A stretch of 64,000 nt of DNA, from the NCBI RefSeq assembly GCF_011320115.1, contig NZ_JAANOZ010000001.1, positions 62,001-126,000 of the forward strand, in the 5' to 3' direction. The notes under the pieces were generated by a model, which saw nothing but the letters and a program-made list of their open reading frames with translations, was not told the origin of the DNA and made no database searches. Below, one piece after another: positions 63,931 to 64,000 of this stretch. Both the position numbers and the translations under genes were made by a program. Positions within the stretch are counted from its first letter, which is position 1. The number at the start of each line of letters is the position of its first letter. The stretch is from Croceibacterium segetis. GTDB lineage: Bacteria > Pseudomonadota > Alphaproteobacteria > Sphingomonadales > Sphingomonadaceae.

Positions 63931-64000
63931 GGGCGGCACTGTTCAGAAATATGCAACTGTGTCGAGGGTGCAAGGGGGCTTATTCGCCGCTCGCGCTCTC

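Overview
The window reads as ordinary, dense, high-GC alphaproteobacterial chromosome, most likely Sphingomonadales. The grounds are the ferulate-catabolism block ferC-ferBA of the Sphingobium type (ADP-forming-like FerA), the alphaproteobacterial form of SerC, the serC-serA-hisZ-purA run, the tsaD-gpsA and mutY/DUF721/DsbA/smc neighbourhoods, and several families common in that order (DUF1489, DUF3617, DUF6768-like). I saw no insertion sequence, prophage, CRISPR array, rRNA or convincing tRNA. Family assignments rest on motif and sequence recognition, not on a database search.

Layout. 1-8.4 kb: tail of glutathione reductase, an EF-hand secreted protein, DUF488 and PilZ-like proteins, a GT4 glycosyltransferase following two related secreted proteins, a small membrane protein and a large secreted G8/parallel-beta-helix protein. 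8.4-14.9 kb: acetyl-CoA synthetase, with a second copy of its last ~55 codons on the far side of a membrane-protein gene, then the MarR regulator FerC facing ferB and ferA. 14.9-19.7 kb: a TonB-like protein flanked by two paralogous mini-membrane proteins, a serine hydrolase, glutaryl-CoA dehydrogenase and a single-domain response regulator. 19.7-32.8 kb: the overlapping operon tsaD-gpsA-flippase-HhH protein, divergent from hemC-hemD-mitofilin-like; then a UbiH-type hydroxylase, a DsbD-like reductase, a lipoprotein and uvrB.

32.9-43.7 kb: a DUF3617 lipoprotein, an alpha/beta hydrolase abutting the proteasome-like peptidase Anbu, a LuxR-type regulator preceded by a 33-codon coupled leader ORF, then serC, serA, hisZ, purA and an L,D-transpeptidase. 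43.7-47.6 kb: an ECF sigma factor coupled to a DUF6768-like membrane protein; a VOC protein and arylamine N-acetyltransferase divergent from soxR across a near-canonical SoxR box. 47.6-54.2 kb: smc, two DsbA-like proteins, DUF721/DciA-like protein and mutY. 54.3-64 kb: a coupled YqcI/YcgG - DUF1989 - unknown trio, a Tat-exported serine hydrolase with nudC and a FrnE-like DsbA, DUF1489, mgtE, a cyclophilin, a pair of four-helix membrane proteins and a LysR regulator.

How the parts work together: FerA and FerB turn ferulate into vanillin plus acetyl-CoA under FerC control. SerC and SerA make serine from 3-phosphoglycerate. HisZ and PurA serve histidine and AMP synthesis. HemC and HemD make uroporphyrinogen III. 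Redox defence and thiol chemistry recur (glutathione reductase, SoxR, DsbD-like, three DsbA-like proteins). Translation coupling is a theme: many same-strand neighbours share ATGA, GTGA or TTGA, and four convergent pairs end on one shared CTAG or TTAG.
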